DNA from: Ampullaceana balthica
Taxonomy: Eukaryota; Mollusca; Gastropoda; Lymnaeidae
Reading direction: 5' to 3'
NCBI GenBank assembly: GCA_944989445.1
Contig: CALYLW010000314.1
Span: forward strand, 541,624-605,623
Length of the DNA stretch: 64,000 nucleotides
A program made the position numbers and the translations under genes. Positions 1 through 10,485 of this stretch are shown piece by piece (the stretch's first letter is position 1; each line of letters starts with the position of its first letter). The notes beneath the pieces were generated by a model. It saw only the letters and a list, made by a program, of their open reading frames with translations, searched no databases and was not told the DNA's origin.

Positions 1-118
1 CGCAAATATGTGCAAGCGAGCATGACGAATGACACTCGCTGTGGTCGACCAATGTATCGAGACCAATAATGGTCCTTGCGTTTCACTTGCAGTGTTCCTT
101 TACAGAAATATTGAGATT

Positions 119-170
119 CGTAGTGTACTGGTTATCACGTCCGCCTCATACGGGGGAGGTTCAAGCCCCA
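119..170 (+). repeat. tRNA-derived pol III promoter relic (SINE head or tRNA pseudogene)
   Basis: An A-box-like TAGTGTACTGG (121-131) is followed by a perfect B box GGTTCAAGCCC (158-168). The segment between resembles the D arm and anticodon arm of an animal tRNA-Val, with CAT where a CAC anticodon would be expected. The spacing is about 7 nt shorter than in a real tRNA and no closed acceptor stem is visible, so this is a decayed tRNA-like sequence and not a functional gene. No SINE body was identified after it. Confidence 0.5.
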
Positions 171-244
171 GCAAAAACATTGTTGTTTGTAATTTTTTTT
201 TAATGTCTGTTTGTGTCCGTTCTATTACCCCTTTATTGTCAACA

Positions 245-405
245 CTAGCTGACCCGCGGCGTAGCATACGCCGCTAATGATTTAGTGACGGGTAAGACTT
301 CCTGAAAGACACAGTTGTCAAAATTGGGGGGGGGATTTGGGCAAACGACTGTAGGAGAATGAAAAGAAGGAACTCTGGAGAGACCCGTGGCGTAGCATAC
401 GCCGC
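245..405 (-). mobile_element. Helitron 3' termini, minus strand (two copies)
   Basis: Read on the minus strand, a 19-nt palindrome (256-274, arms GCGGCGTA and TACGCCGC around a 3-nt loop) is followed by GGGTCAGCTAG and then T at 244. A hairpin about a dozen bases before a terminal CTAG with a following T is the classic Helitron 3' end. A second copy of the hairpin sits at 387-405 with one wobble position, also pointing left. The sequence on its right (about 407-480) matches, inverted, the sequence before the plus-strand copy at 1007-1037. The 5' end (TC) was not located. Confidence 0.6.
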
Positions 406-637
406 AGACTTGCTCATCATAGACAGTGCAAAGAACGGTTGGGGGGGGGGCGAGAGTACAGACACAAAAAGCAGCTCTAAGTAAATAAAAATAGCGAGTA
501 AACGTGAAGACATGCACACTGAGGTTGTTATTACCCGCCTCCCATTTATTAATACCATACCTTAAACATAAACTGTGATTGGCCGACCCTAGCGAGGGTT
601 AGTCATATTTAGGGTTGTTAATTGCGTTTTTAAAATA

Positions 638-762
<125 letters not shown>

Positions 763-1006
763 AAAAAAATATTTTCTTTTGAAAACCGATTATCGATCAT
801 GTAACTCCGATTTTAAACCGATTATCGTTTTATAGCTGACTTCATAGAAGTTAGGGGTGTATCGAATTTCGCCTGCAAATGTCTCGAAAACCAACAATGA
901 GTTGGCAGTTTCAAACCGACGTTCACTCGCGTTGTTTTGATTTCTTCGTGCTGTTGTTTGTGTCCGTTCTTTCTCCCCTTTCTTTGCACTCTTCATGAGC
1001 AAGTCT

Positions 1007-1037
1007 GCGGCGTATGCTACGCCGCGGGGGCGTCTAG
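1007..1037 (+). mobile_element. Helitron 3' terminus, plus strand
   Basis: The same 19-nt palindrome as at 256-274 (here 1007-1025) is followed by GGGGGCGTCTAG ending at 1037 and then T. The preceding 60 bp match, inverted, the sequence beside the hairpin at 387-405. The stretch 1038-1487 that follows is AT-rich and holds nothing I can identify. Confidence 0.6.
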
Positions 1038-1487
1038 TGGTTTATAATGACAGCCGTATTTACTCGTTTAAAACAGATTTTTATTTTATTAAGTACTTTA
1101 GCTTAAACAAAAATTACCAATAAAACTTGATGTGTATCTGTACTAGTTGTCTCACTTACTGGCGGGCCACAGAAATCCAGTTGGTAGGCCGCGGGTAATT
1201 TGTGACCTCTGTGCTAGAGTTAATCTGATCTGCCTGCAGTGGGATTTTGAATGATTAATGTAGTGCTGTGGCATGGGGCATTAGTTGGCAATCTTATCTA
1301 GGTTAATTGGCTTACTTGAATGCATGTTTATAACTATCAAGTTACTTTCTGGAATGCATGTTTAATTCAGTACCAAAAGTAGACAGGAAATACACGCGCC
1401 ACTTTCGCTTCTGTTTGTCGCGGAGGGGAGGTAATGCTACCTAATTTTGAATGGTGGGTTATTTTTTTTAGTCAACTCTAATACTAA

Positions 1488-1765
1488 GGGGCCGTCCATA
1501 AAGTACGTCACGCTATTTTTGTCAATTTTTAACTCCCCCCCTGTCACAAAACTGTCACAAATCTTGGAAACCCCCCCCCCTAAAGTAAGTACGTCACACT
1601 TTCGAACAAAAATGTTGTTTTTTATTAACAAAATAATTAAAATTTAATATAAAACACCGTGACGTCACACATGGCCGGACCCCCCTTCCCCCCTGTCACA
1701 AAATGTCACACTTTCTTACACCCCCCTCCCCCCTCCGGAGCGTGACGTACTTTATGGACGGCCCC
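1488..1765. mobile_element. PIF/Harbinger-like MITE, GGGGCCGTCCATAAAG family
   Basis: Terminal inverted repeats start GGGGCCGTCCATAAAGTACG and end in the complement at 1765. The element is flanked by the 3-bp direct repeat TAA (1485-1487 and 1766-1768), matching the TWA target duplication of PIF/Harbinger elements. The interior is rich in GTCACA/TGTGAC words and C or G homopolymers and has no coding capacity. A sister copy in opposite internal orientation lies at 4394-4660. Confidence 0.75.
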
Positions 1766-1768
1766 TAA

Positions 1769-3140
1769 TACAGTTTCCGTTAGATATGGCAAGCTTTTCC
1801 TTTCAGCTATACGACAGGTTTCTTTATGTACTTATTATATTTTGAAATAACCACATCCTTGACCACAAAGTAATTATATCTTCCATAGTTACTCCCCTTT
1901 TGTTTCATTTCTGATGCCCGTGACGTCTTTTATTACAAGAATTGTCATTCAACATATTCTATGAGTATCATCAACATTTTGTGTGTGTGTGTGTGTGAAT
2001 AAATAAATACGTTATATGTTTATATATAGCCGCTAAATCAGCATGGATGTTGTTTATACACTCTCCTTCTCCCCGCTTCCTTACGTTCCTGTTACCTATG
2101 GCAGCACCACACAATCAAAGTAACACTGTCAATGCAACACCCCTCTCATCCCCCCCCCCACAACACCTACTTTTATTTTAGACGTGGAACAAAACATATT
2201 GAACCCATGAAACCATTGGACCGTTGAGTTGTGTTGTGTTCAGACTCTACCCTGGTCAATACATGGCGGGGGTGGTGTGGAGGGTAAGGTACTAGGGTTT
2301 TGGAGGTGGGTGATGGAGAAGGTAAGGTACTAGGGTTTGGGAGGTGGTGTAAGGTGGTGTATAGGCCCATAGCGGGCTCAAAGAAATAGACAGCATCAGA
2401 TAACACCTAGAGCTTGACGCACCCAACGACGCCACTACACCATTCCCTGCTCATTGTTTGCCATTATGTATTTCATATCTTAGACACTCGGCACATACTC
2501 GAGTGAGATCTCTCAACGATTGAGTAAAATGGCCTAAGGGCGTTAAATGTCTAACAATTGTGGTAGTCGTCCCTTGATTGTATGGTCCAATTCCTCGGAT
2601 TTAAAACAATAATATCCACCAATTATGGACCTTTTATTTTTGTAGAGAAATATGAATTTGTTTTAATACGTCTTCCCGTATTTCACACATATGCCCAAAG
2701 ATACATACAGAAGGGGGTGTCTGGTTGTCGCCACCCAGGGTGGGATGTCTATGGTTGGTGCCTTCCAGGGTGGGTTGTCTGTGGTTGATGGGGTGTCTGT
2801 GGTTGGTGCCGCCCAGGGTGGGACATTAATTGTGCAGCTCCGTCTCTTCATAGCCAAAGAAAACGTATGTTCACATCTCTTAAAATGATTTCCCTAAAAG
2901 TAAAAACATCCCACATATGTTACGCTCTGGTCATACAACATTTTCCTTTCTCTCCCATATTTGTATGTGACCTTCTTAGCCAGCATTGCCTGTAACAATG
3001 AAAATAAGTAACTTAATAGTGGGATTTAAAAAATAAAAAATAATAATAAAAAACTGCAGTAATTGAACTAATGTGGAAAAAAAAATGTGTGTGAAAATTA
3101 GACTATATGAAAGGTCATGGTCACAGATGATAATCTAAGC
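1769..3140. other. Unassigned intergenic stretch with minor repeats
   Basis: No gene recognised. It holds a short (GT)n at about 1980-1997, a two-copy GGTAAGGTACTAGGGTTT repeat at about 2283-2342, and a short imperfect array of GGTTGGTGCC/CAGGGTGGG words at 2735-2826. The remainder is AT-rich unique sequence. Confidence 0.6.
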
Positions 3141-3399
3141 CAGTGGTTCCCAAACATTTTTGACCCACTGACCCCTTTTATCGTCAAAACTTCCCCACGG
3201 ACCCCCAAGTGAAAAAAACTACATAAATGCATAGTTCTTAAATTATAAATCTCAAAAAGCAACATTTTGTTGAAGTATTTATTGAAATTATAACTTTTGT
3301 TAAAAATAAAATTGAAAAAATTAATAACTTGAATGAACGCATGCAATTTTATTAGTGTATTTATGACCGACTCAATGTTTATGAGTATCAACCGCAAAT

Positions 3400-3830
3400 T
3401 CCCACGAGCTCCAATTTCTTATCGGTTTCTGATTTTTATGATGAGGTTCACAGCGGCACTGAATCTTTGTTCTACCCAATGGAAAGATGGTAAAGCAGTC
3501 AACAACTTCTGTACAATAGCGCATAATACAGGCTATAAAATTTGGGCTGTACAGTGACCCAAAATGCAAGATGTAAAATTGGGATCTGATTTTGTAACCA
3601 GAATTTGTAGTATCCTAGTTCAAACATTGGTTCAATAAGTTACTCCAGTATTAGTATGGATTCATCTGTGTTTGGGATCTGAGCTAGTCCACGCGCAAAA
3701 GGGTTCAACACCCAGTCGGGAATATCCAAGTGAAGATTGTCTTCACATCTTTGGTTGAGGTCTGCGTGAAGAGCTGTTAAATTTTGACGGTAGGCCAGCA
3801 AATCTTTAGCTCCATTTTGCAATTTCGAAA
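3400..3830 (-). pseudogene. hAT transposase C-terminal remnant
   Basis: On the minus strand, 3640-3822 is an open frame containing LHADLNQRCEDN followed by IPDWVLNPF. This resembles the segment before the C-terminal dimerisation region of ZBED/SCAND3-type hAT transposases. After a stop the frame continues as KFWLQNQIP, which fits the FWLQ segment that follows in that family. The dimerisation core itself is not readable. It is dead: there are several stops, no N-terminal zinc finger and no catalytic residues. It lies inside, and presumably belongs to, the hAT at 3141-6024. Family assignment rests on remembered family patterns and is moderate. Confidence 0.5.
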
Positions 3831-4393
3831 GATTTGGAAACTGAAAACATTCTCATGTTCCTAATTTATGTTTGTACAGAAAAATGTTTGCTACAAACGC
3901 AGATATTATTCTTTTGATTAAATTTAATTTTTTTACTTGTAGTTTTAAATTAGTTTTTTTAAAGTTGGTAAATAAATTATTCATAAAGGATATGTCATTT
4001 TGTTAGAGTTAATTGTGTCGCAAATCATTGTCTTTGTTTTCCAGGAATTCCAACACTGAATCAAAGAGAGCCTAAAATCGATTTTAAATAAGTACTTGTT
4101 GATATTATGATAACCAAAGTACTTATATGTGAAAAAGTAAACGATTATAGTCTTCTTCATTTTCCAAACAATGTTGAGTAAATCATCTCTCATTAAAGGC
4201 ATTCCTTTTGATTTTATTAACTGCTCTAATGACGTTATCTAGTGATCCATACAAATTCCACTAATTTTTTTGCGAATAAATGATGTCGATGGTGGTACAA
4301 TGTATTAAAATACATTCCCTTCAGCTTGTTTTAAGTATGCCAGAAATTCAAGGGCATTCCTTTAACTTGAAAAAAATCTTTTTAATTCAGTTA

Positions 4394-4660
4394 GGGGCCG
4401 TCCATAAAGTACGTCACGCTCCAGAGGGGGGAGGGGGTGTAAGAAAGTGTGACAGGGGGAGGGGGGTCCGGCCATGTGTGACGTCACGGTGTTTTATATT
4501 AAATTTTAATTATTTTGTTAATAAAAATTACATTATTGTTCGAAAGTGTGACGTACTTTAGGGGAGGGGGGTCCAAGATTTGTGACAGTTTGTGACAGGG
4601 TGGAGAAGGGGGGGGGTAAAAATGGTCAAAAATAGCGTGACGTACTTTAATGACGGCCCC
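4394..4660. mobile_element. PIF/Harbinger-like MITE nested in hAT
   Basis: It begins GGGGCCGTCCATAAAGTACG and ends with the inverted copy GACGGCCCC. The flanking TTA is duplicated (4391-4393 and 4661-4663). It is the same family as 1488-1765, and the interior (GTGACGTCACGGTGTTTTA word and its surroundings) matches in inverted orientation. It has no coding capacity. Confidence 0.8.
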
Positions 4661-4758
4661 TTAATGACGTTTCTCCTTTCCTATCTGTTTCCAAACATTT
4701 AACCATACTTCAGATATTCAACAACACTGTATTGTCGGCATTGTTTCTTCGCCTCATT

Positions 4759-4927
4759 CAGTGCTGGATTTACCTATTTGCTAAACAAGCTATAGCTTAG
4801 GGCCCCCGCCTTCTTGGAGGCCCCGAAACTTTTTCCAGATTTCGCACTGACATAGAATATCTGGACTTCAAAAGGGCCCCTATATCTCAAATAGCTTAGG
4901 GTGCCATCAAGTCTGAATCCAGCCCTG
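4759..4927. mobile_element. Short non-autonomous hAT (CAGNGCTGGATT family)
   Basis: The ends CAGTGCTGGATTTA and the complement of CAGGGCTGGATTCAGAC are inverted. The flanks GCCTCATT and GGCTCACC match at 5 of 8 positions, consistent with a worn target duplication. The interior has repeated AGCTTAGGG and GGCCCC words. It is nested in the hAT at 3141-6024. Confidence 0.6.
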
Positions 4928-5011
4928 GGCTCACCCTTTCTCTTATCTGTTGTAACAAACCACTGTTACTTTAATAATAATTAGTGTTTTCAATGGAATG
5001 CTACAGTAAAG

Positions 5012-5542
5012 GCTTAAGTGGCAGAACAAAATTCCAGACACAGTGGTACTGACCAGGGCAGGTCTCCCCAGCATCTTCACCCTCCTGATGCAGACCCAGC
5101 TTCGCTGGGCAGGGCACGTTGTCCGAATGCCAGACGAGAGACTGCCAAAGAGAATCTTCTATGGTGAGCTCCAGTTTTGCCAGCGGTCCCACGGTAGGCA
5201 AAAGAAACGCTTCAAAGACACACTAAAAGCCTCAATGAAAGCGTTTGCCATCAATCCAGACACGTGGGAACGAGCTGCAATGGACCGATCCACCTGGCGC
5301 TCTTCCATCCACGAAGGTGCCGGGTCATGCGAGGTAAACCAGATCACCACCGCAGAAAAGAAGAGCCAAGCCCGAAAGGCCCATGCTGTCAACCCTCCAG
5401 GAGATGTCGCACTCGTCCCTTGTCCCTTCTGTTCCCGAACCTTTCGTGCATGGATCGGCCTAATCAGCCATCTACGCACGCACAGACAACCTTCGGATGA
5501 CTAGAGTGGTCCTCGTCGTATCGACGGACGAACGAACACAAC
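5012..5542 (+). mobile_element. 5'-truncated LINE retrotransposon, 531 bp
   Basis: The segment is bounded by the direct repeat ACAGTAAAG (5003-5011 and 5543-5551), a target-site duplication. It consists of the last part of a reverse transcriptase frame plus a short 3' tail ending in a GAAC microsatellite. This is the usual product of target-primed reverse transcription stopped early. The last 190 bp or so match the LINE tail at 36539-36731. It inserted into the hAT at 3141-6024. Confidence 0.85.
5013..5504 (+). pseudogene. LINE ORF2 C-terminus with terminal C2H2 finger (partial)
   Basis: The frame is open from the truncation point to the stop at 5502-5504, 163 codons, with no need of the ATG at 5043. 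It reads LKWQNKIPDT, then LRWAGHVVRMPDERLPK (the conserved post-reverse-transcriptase segment of jockey/RTE-like LINEs), then a basic region, and ends with a C2H2 finger CPFCSRTFRAWIGLISHLRTH-like (Cys-X2-Cys, His-X3-His). The reverse transcriptase palm and the endonuclease are missing because of 5' truncation, so the piece cannot move by itself. The frame has no internal stop, suggesting a fairly young insertion. Confidence 0.85.
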
Positions 5543-6032
5543 ACAGTAAAGCCCTATTGAAAAAAATATTTGATAGGATACAATTTAGATTGAAAAATAC
5601 CCTACCTTGCAACACTCGTAGATTCAAGTTTAAAACTTGTATTTTTCTGACCTACTTATTAGAATTCCGCATTTCTTACGCATCAAGCTAGACCTTTCAA
5701 CAAACCAAGTATTTTGATTGGTTATAGTTGTAGAAATTACCTCAGTTCTGCTACCTTTTCTAGGTAAAACAACATTGTACTCCATGACTGGTAGCACCTA
5801 AGATAGTATCTAGTTAATCTGTTGAAAATATACTATTTTATTTATTATTTATTTATTTTAATTTCCATAGTAATAAAAATTGATGTTTTATTATTTAAAA
5901 AAAAACTTTGCGCAGACCCCCTGACACCATACAGGGACCCCCAAATCAATTTTAATATTCCACGGACCCCTGAATGGTACAAGGGACCCCTGGGGGTCCG
6001 TACGGACCACTCTGGGAACCACTGATCTAAGC

Positions 6033-6646
6033 CTACACATCTAAACAGCTCAAGTTGTTCGAGTTCGAGGCGACACGTGTTTCTGTGTCACCAGTGAGTA
6101 GTCACTCTACACACGGGGCTGACTGCTGTCGGCTTCTCATCTAGTTCCAAACTAACTTTAAGCAACGCTGGATACATTTGTTGGATACTGTGTTGGATAC
6201 ATTTGTTGGATACTGTGTTGGATGGGTGATTGTTGAATGATTTGCTTGTCCAACTCGTTGAAACTTGGTTTCTTAACTCAGACCAATACTGTAACACACA
6301 TGTGCAGACACTGTTGTGTAAGTGGAGATGGTATGTGCTTTTAGCATTTCATGTTAACGAAGCGGCTGTTATTTCTATAATGATTCCTGAGATAAAATAA
6401 CTGGACGAACTGCTTATAATATTCGATACTTCTGAGGATTATGAATCTTCCTGTTGTTGATTTATACATCTTTTTTGTGTGGATAATACGTGCGTACTTC
6501 CTTTGGGGATTATATAGCTGTAATTTTGGTGGAATATAACTTCAAATGAATTGCAAACGTGCAGCTAGAGAACCGAATGTTACAGTTTCCATGCAAGCAG
6601 TCACGTGACATGAGTCTTATGTTAATAAATTACAGACAGCTCTTTG
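6033..6646. other. Unassigned stretch
   Basis: No gene recognised. A short direct repeat (GGATACTGTGTTGGATACAT and flanks) occurs at about 6170-6222. The rest is unique AT-rich sequence. Confidence 0.5.
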
Positions 6647-6873
6647 AGGCAACCACAAATGATGTCACGAACCTGGAAAAAAAAAGGGGGGGGGTACACA
6701 TTTGTGACAATCTGTGACGAGGGGGAGGAGGTGTTAAAGAACTGTAACGTCACATAAAGAAACGCGCAACTTTAAATACAAGTTCCACTTAAAATATTGC
6801 ATCAATTTATTTAATGACGTTTTAAATGGCTTAACGTGTGTTACGATATTTAAGTGCAGCCTTACACTAAATA

Positions 6874-7894
6874 CAGTCGGACCTCGCCTGTCGAACTTCA
6901 TTGAGTCGAACACCTCCCTGTATCGAAGTAACTGTTAGGTCCCGGTAAAATTCCATAAGACTAAATGCATTTTAGATCTCCTTAACTGGAAGATTTGTGG
7001 CTTCAAACCTCACTCACTCACTCACTCACTCACTCACTCACTCACTCACTCACTCACTCACTCACTCACTCACTCACTCACTCACTCACTCACTCACTCA
7101 CTCACTCACTCACTCACTCACTCACTCACTCACTCACTCACTCACTCACTCACTCACTCACTCACTCACTCACTCACTCACTCACTCACTCACTCACTCA
7201 CTCACTCACTCACTCACTCACTCACTCACTCACTCACTCACTCACTCACTCACTCACTCACTCACTCACTCACTCACTCACTCACTCACTCACTCACTCA
7301 CTCACTCACTCACTCACTCACTCACTCACTCACTCACTCACTCACTCACTCACTCACTCACTCACTCACTCACTCACTCACTCACTCACTCACTCACTCA
7401 CTCACTCACTCACTCACTCACTCACTCACTCACTCACTCACTCACTCACTCACTCACTCACTCACTCACTCACTCATCACTCACTCACTCACTCACTCAC
7501 TCACTCACTCACTCACTCACTCACTCACTCACTCACTCACTCACTCACTCACTCACTCACTCAGTCGAATTTTCCAAGGCATTTGGGTTATTTTTCTGGG
7601 GAGACATTTCAGAAAAAATGGCACTTCCACTGTGGAGGGAGTTAAGTGGGGGGGGGGCTTTTAAAGCTAAGTATGTCAAAGCTAATGCGGCTTCCTTTAA
7701 TATGAAACATCAGATACCGCCTTTCCTTCCTGCCAAGCCTTCTCACTGGTGTGTCTGCTGCCCCCCCCTCTCAATATCAACATTGTCCTTGATTAATCTG
7801 CGCCTATTACACCATTTTCCCTAACTCGAAAACTCCCTAATTCGATTTTTTTTCTGGTCCCTCCCTTTGAGTTCGACTTAGAGAGGTCCGACTG
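6874..7894. mobile_element. pogo/Tc1-mariner-like non-autonomous element
   Basis: The terminal inverted repeats are CAGTCGGACCTCGCCTGTCG and the complement of CAGTCGGACCTCTCTAAGTC. TA flanks both sides (6872-6873 and 7895-7896), as expected for Tc1/mariner/pogo insertion. Slightly inside both ends the GTCGAACTT/GAGTTCGACT words continue the inversion. More than half of the element is the CACT array at 7009-7563. No transposase remains. Confidence 0.8.
7009..7563. repeat. (CACT)n microsatellite, about 555 bp
   Basis: An almost perfect tetranucleotide array of about 139 units, with a single slip (CACTCATCACT at about 7473-7482). It is open in all plus frames because CACT contains no stop, so predicted LTHS-repeat proteins here are artefacts. 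It lies inside the pogo-like element. Confidence 0.98.
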
Positions 7895-8218
7895 TACATA
7901 CTTAAAATTAAAAGACAATACAGTGATTTGAAATATGCTCATTTTTAAGTAGGAAATACGGCTCTTATGGTAGGGGGCAAAGCTTTGTTACGTCGTCATA
8001 ATTGAGGGGGGGGGGCTAACGTTTTGTGACGACGGGGGAGGGGAAGATAGACCAGAATCGAGTGACGTGATGGCCCCTTTGCTTTCACCAACGCATTTAT
8101 CTTTGGGAGTTAGCCCCTTGTCCATCGACATCTTTTTCGACCCCCTCCCCCAGTTACCACCTCCTACCACTCTATACCCATTGTCCTGACCACTACTCCT
8201 ACACAACTAACTCCGCAT

Positions 8219-8290
8219 CTTGTCTTATCTAAACAGATGCTCCTTCTATACAGAAGATTAATGCGTCCACAGACCATGCCGGTCTGTTGG
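8219..8290 (-). mobile_element. LINE 3' tail fragment
   Basis: On the minus strand the sequence contains AATCTTCTGTATAGAAGGAG followed by a GATAA-like tail. It matches the 3' end of the LINE at 58799-59550. It is a very short 5'-truncated copy with no coding sequence. Confidence 0.6.
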
Positions 8291-8359
8291 CAAGTGATGC
8301 AGCGTTCACAGGCCACGGCTATAATGGTTCCACACATTACCAGCCGCCTTTATTTCCCT

Positions 8360-8505
8360 AACTAGTGTTAGGTACCCATTCGGAGCTGGGTGGACTCAGG
8401 GACGCCCTAGGCCCCGGGTACAAATTCTTGGCTTCACATGGATTCGAACCCGTTACCATCAGTACGCCAGCATGTTGCCGGTTTGACCGCAAATTGAATC
8501 AATTG
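8360..8505 (-). mobile_element. SINE-like repeat with tRNA-type B box
   Basis: It contains GAGCTGGGTGGACTCAGGGA, a motif also present at 47583-47690. On the minus strand it has the perfect B box GGTTCGAATCC (about 8446-8456) with GGTCAAACCGG upstream in the A-box position. It looks like a tRNA-derived SINE relic. The class is inferred from the pol III boxes and from having two copies in the window. Confidence 0.55.
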
Positions 8506-9107
8506 AACCGAACCCCCCAAACCCGCCCGAGCGTGACATCAAGGTTGCATGATCAACAAAGCAGGCCTGACGTCATGCAGCTGTGACCACCATCCAGCTT
8601 TGTCCCCGGCTTGAGGGCGGACTTCCCTTTGATGTTGGTTTATATTATTTATAATTAAATGACACGCCTGTCACGGGCCACGTCACGTGATCCACGATAA
8701 CGGGACATTTGTTTCGTTGACGTGACAAACCACAGAAGGTAGACGATATTTTTAAATTTGTTTCCAATTCTCCGTGCTCTACGGGAACATTTCCAGTACA
8801 GTTTTGTTTAGCGTTGAGTTTTTATTTTATGTTAAACGTTTTTAAAAATAAAAATGTATGTATAGTTTAAAGTTGTGATCAAATACACGTGTATTGTGTT
8901 TATTGTGTTTATTGTGTGGGCGCAATAATTCTCTTTATAGAAGGAACGTATGTAATAGATAAGATTAAGATACTATCAGATTAAGTTGGATTATAAAAAA
9001 TACATGAATATATATTTAAGTTTTTTAAAGTAGAGAACAAATAAGGTTATAATTTGAGATAATATAATAACAATGTTTAAAGTTGAAATCAAATGCATGG
9101 TGTATTG
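8506..9107. other. Unassigned stretch with a loose 35-45 bp repeat
   Basis: AT-rich sequence. The phrase GTTTAAAGTTG-ATCAAATACACG-TGTATTG recurs loosely at about 8867-8920, 9074-9107 and 9311-9358, so the hAT MITE at 9108 sits within this small imperfect array. No gene recognised. Confidence 0.5.
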
Positions 9108-9310
9108 CAGTGGTTCCCAACCTGTGGGTCGCGACCCCTTGGGTTTTCTGGGGGTCGCCAACAGTCAACTAAAAATATTCACTATAATGCAAATTTGCTA
9201 TATTTTGTAACAACTTTATTGAAAATGACCTATTTAAATTTAATGAGGTCGTGGGTCGAGTGGCTTTTTATAAAAAAGGGTCGCCACCCAAAAAAGGTTG
9301 GGAACCACTG
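9108..9310. mobile_element. Non-autonomous hAT, 203 bp
   Basis: The ends CAGTGGTTCCCAACCTGTGG and the complement of CAGTGGTTCCCAACC are inverted. The perfect 8-bp duplication GTGTATTG occurs at 9100-9107 and 9311-9318, with the central TA of the Buster type. There is no coding capacity. Confidence 0.9.
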
Positions 9311-9516
9311 GTGTATTGTGTTTAAAGTTGAGATCAAATACACGTGTATTGTGTTTAAATATGAGTTTATTGTTTTTCTGATGGCCTTTGTTCACTTATC
9401 AGATTGGATTTACTTGTTTTCCATTGGATTTTTGTTCATTTAAATTTAAGAAAATAATTCATTTCAGATTACAGATTGAAGTTATTGTCATGGGGCTTGT
9501 GTGCTACGAATTGTGA

Positions 9517-9689
9517 ACTGATGAACAGTGGAATATATTTATGAACAGTGGAATATATTAATGAACAGTGGAAGATATTAATGAACATTGGTAGATATTA
9601 ATGAACAGTGGTAGATATTAATGAACAGTGGTTAGATATTAATGAACAGTGGAAGATATTAATGAACAGTGGAAGATATTAATGAACAG
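9517..9689. repeat. 20-bp minisatellite
   Basis: About 8-9 copies of AATGAACAGTGGAAGATATT with G/T and A/T variants; one copy carries an extra T. It ends directly at the candidate exon 9690-9786. Confidence 0.9.
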
Positions 9690-9786
9690 GTATCTTGGAT
9701 TATTTGAGCCTCGGGCTGTAAGACTATTAAATCCCAACATTTCCGTGACAAGACAGGATCTCATGGATAGCACACCTGACTTAAAG
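9690..9786 (+). other. Candidate host-gene exon (low confidence)
   Basis: A 97-nt segment follows an AG (9688-9689) and ends in AAAG before GTAAGT (9787-9792), which is a consensus donor site. The frame from 9691 is open for 32 codons and reads YLGLFEPRAVRLLNPNISVT with a further 12 residues to the donor. It matches no transposon family I know, and it is one of very few non-repeat open segments near a strong splice signal. The upstream AG lies in a minisatellite with no pyrimidine tract, which counts against it. An alternative acceptor, CATTTCAG at 9460-9467, would give frames with stops. I do not recognise the protein. Confidence 0.25.
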
Positions 9787-9821
9787 GTAAGTCGTTCTTA
9801 ACATTGAAGCACAGTACAGAT

Positions 9822-10135
9822 CTTTTACATCTGTCGTAAAGAAGTAGACAAGCCTACCAGTGACAGTTGGTTGTTGTGTTGACAATGAGACCAACATGTC
9901 ACTTTACATCTGGTGTAAAGAAGTAGGCACGCCTAACGGTGACAGTTGGTTTTTGTGTTGACAATGAGACCAACATGTCACTTTACATCTGGTGTAAAGA
10001 AGTAGGCACGCCTAACGGTGACAGTTGGTTTTTGTGTTGACAATGAGACCAACACGTCACTTTACATCTGGTGTAAAGAAGTAGGCACGCCTACGGTGAC
10101 AGTTGGTTGTTGTGTTGACAGTGAGACTAAACCAC
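9822..10135. repeat. 79-bp tandem repeat, about 4 copies
   Basis: Successive units begin TTTACATCTGGTGTAAAGAA and contain GTGACAGTTGG and GTTGACAATGAGACCAAC. The offsets of about 79 bp are consistent across the middle copies; the first and last copies are diverged. The sequence after it, 10136-10485, is unique with no recognised gene. Confidence 0.85.
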
Positions 10136-10485
10136 GTCACGGGCAATTAGAACTCACAATAAGTGAAGTAGACACACGCAAATCATCATTTACATAAAGT
10201 GCATTTACCAATCGCATTAGTCCAAGTCAAATTGAATGCAGTATACAAACTCAATACAGAGATCAGACTCAAACAAAACAGAGGTTAGTCTCCATACAGA
10301 ACTCAAGCTCATTAAAGAGCTAAAATCCAATACAGATCTATCCAAAATGTGGCCAGTTGCCCAGTTAGAATAACCCCATGAGCGTGTAGTGGTCAAGTAA
10401 GAACATTAATTATTACAGAGCAGTGAAATGTTTATACTTTATACAGTTATTAATGAGTGAGCACGTCGCAATAATAATACATGGA

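Larger units (their letters stand above)
3141..6024 (-). mobile_element. hAT transposon, 2.9 kb, with nested insertions
   Basis: The left end CAGTGGTTCCCAAACATT and the right end (complement of CAGTGGTTCCCAGAGTGG) form an inverted pair. Both sides carry the perfect 8-bp duplication ATCTAAGC (3133-3140 and 6025-6032), with the central TA typical of Buster-type hATs. Inside are a minus-strand transposase remnant (about 3400-3830), a Harbinger-like MITE (4394-4660), a hAT MITE (4759-4927) and a 5'-truncated LINE (5012-5542). The four nested pieces make this a recorder of at least four successive insertions. Confidence 0.85.
6647..8077 (-). mobile_element. Harbinger-like MITE (about 0.4 kb) split by a pogo-like element
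   Basis: The right end, read on the minus strand, is GGGGCCATCACGTCACTCGA, and the left end carries ACAAATGATGTCACG, a worn match to the GGGGCCGTCCATAAATGACG terminus. The interior matches the elements at 41730-42148 and 52096-52487 (shared AAAATGAGCA-type, cgcgtg-type and GCGCAACTTTAAAT-type words), in reverse. The pogo-like insertion at 6874-7894 breaks it in two. Confidence 0.65.

Noticed and set aside
119..170. Functional tRNA gene
   Set aside because: The A-to-B box distance is too short and no acceptor or T stem closes; treated as a relic.
6995..7824. Long LTHS-repeat open frames
   Set aside because: A CACT microsatellite has no stop codon in any plus frame; the unique ends are a few codons of MITE sequence.
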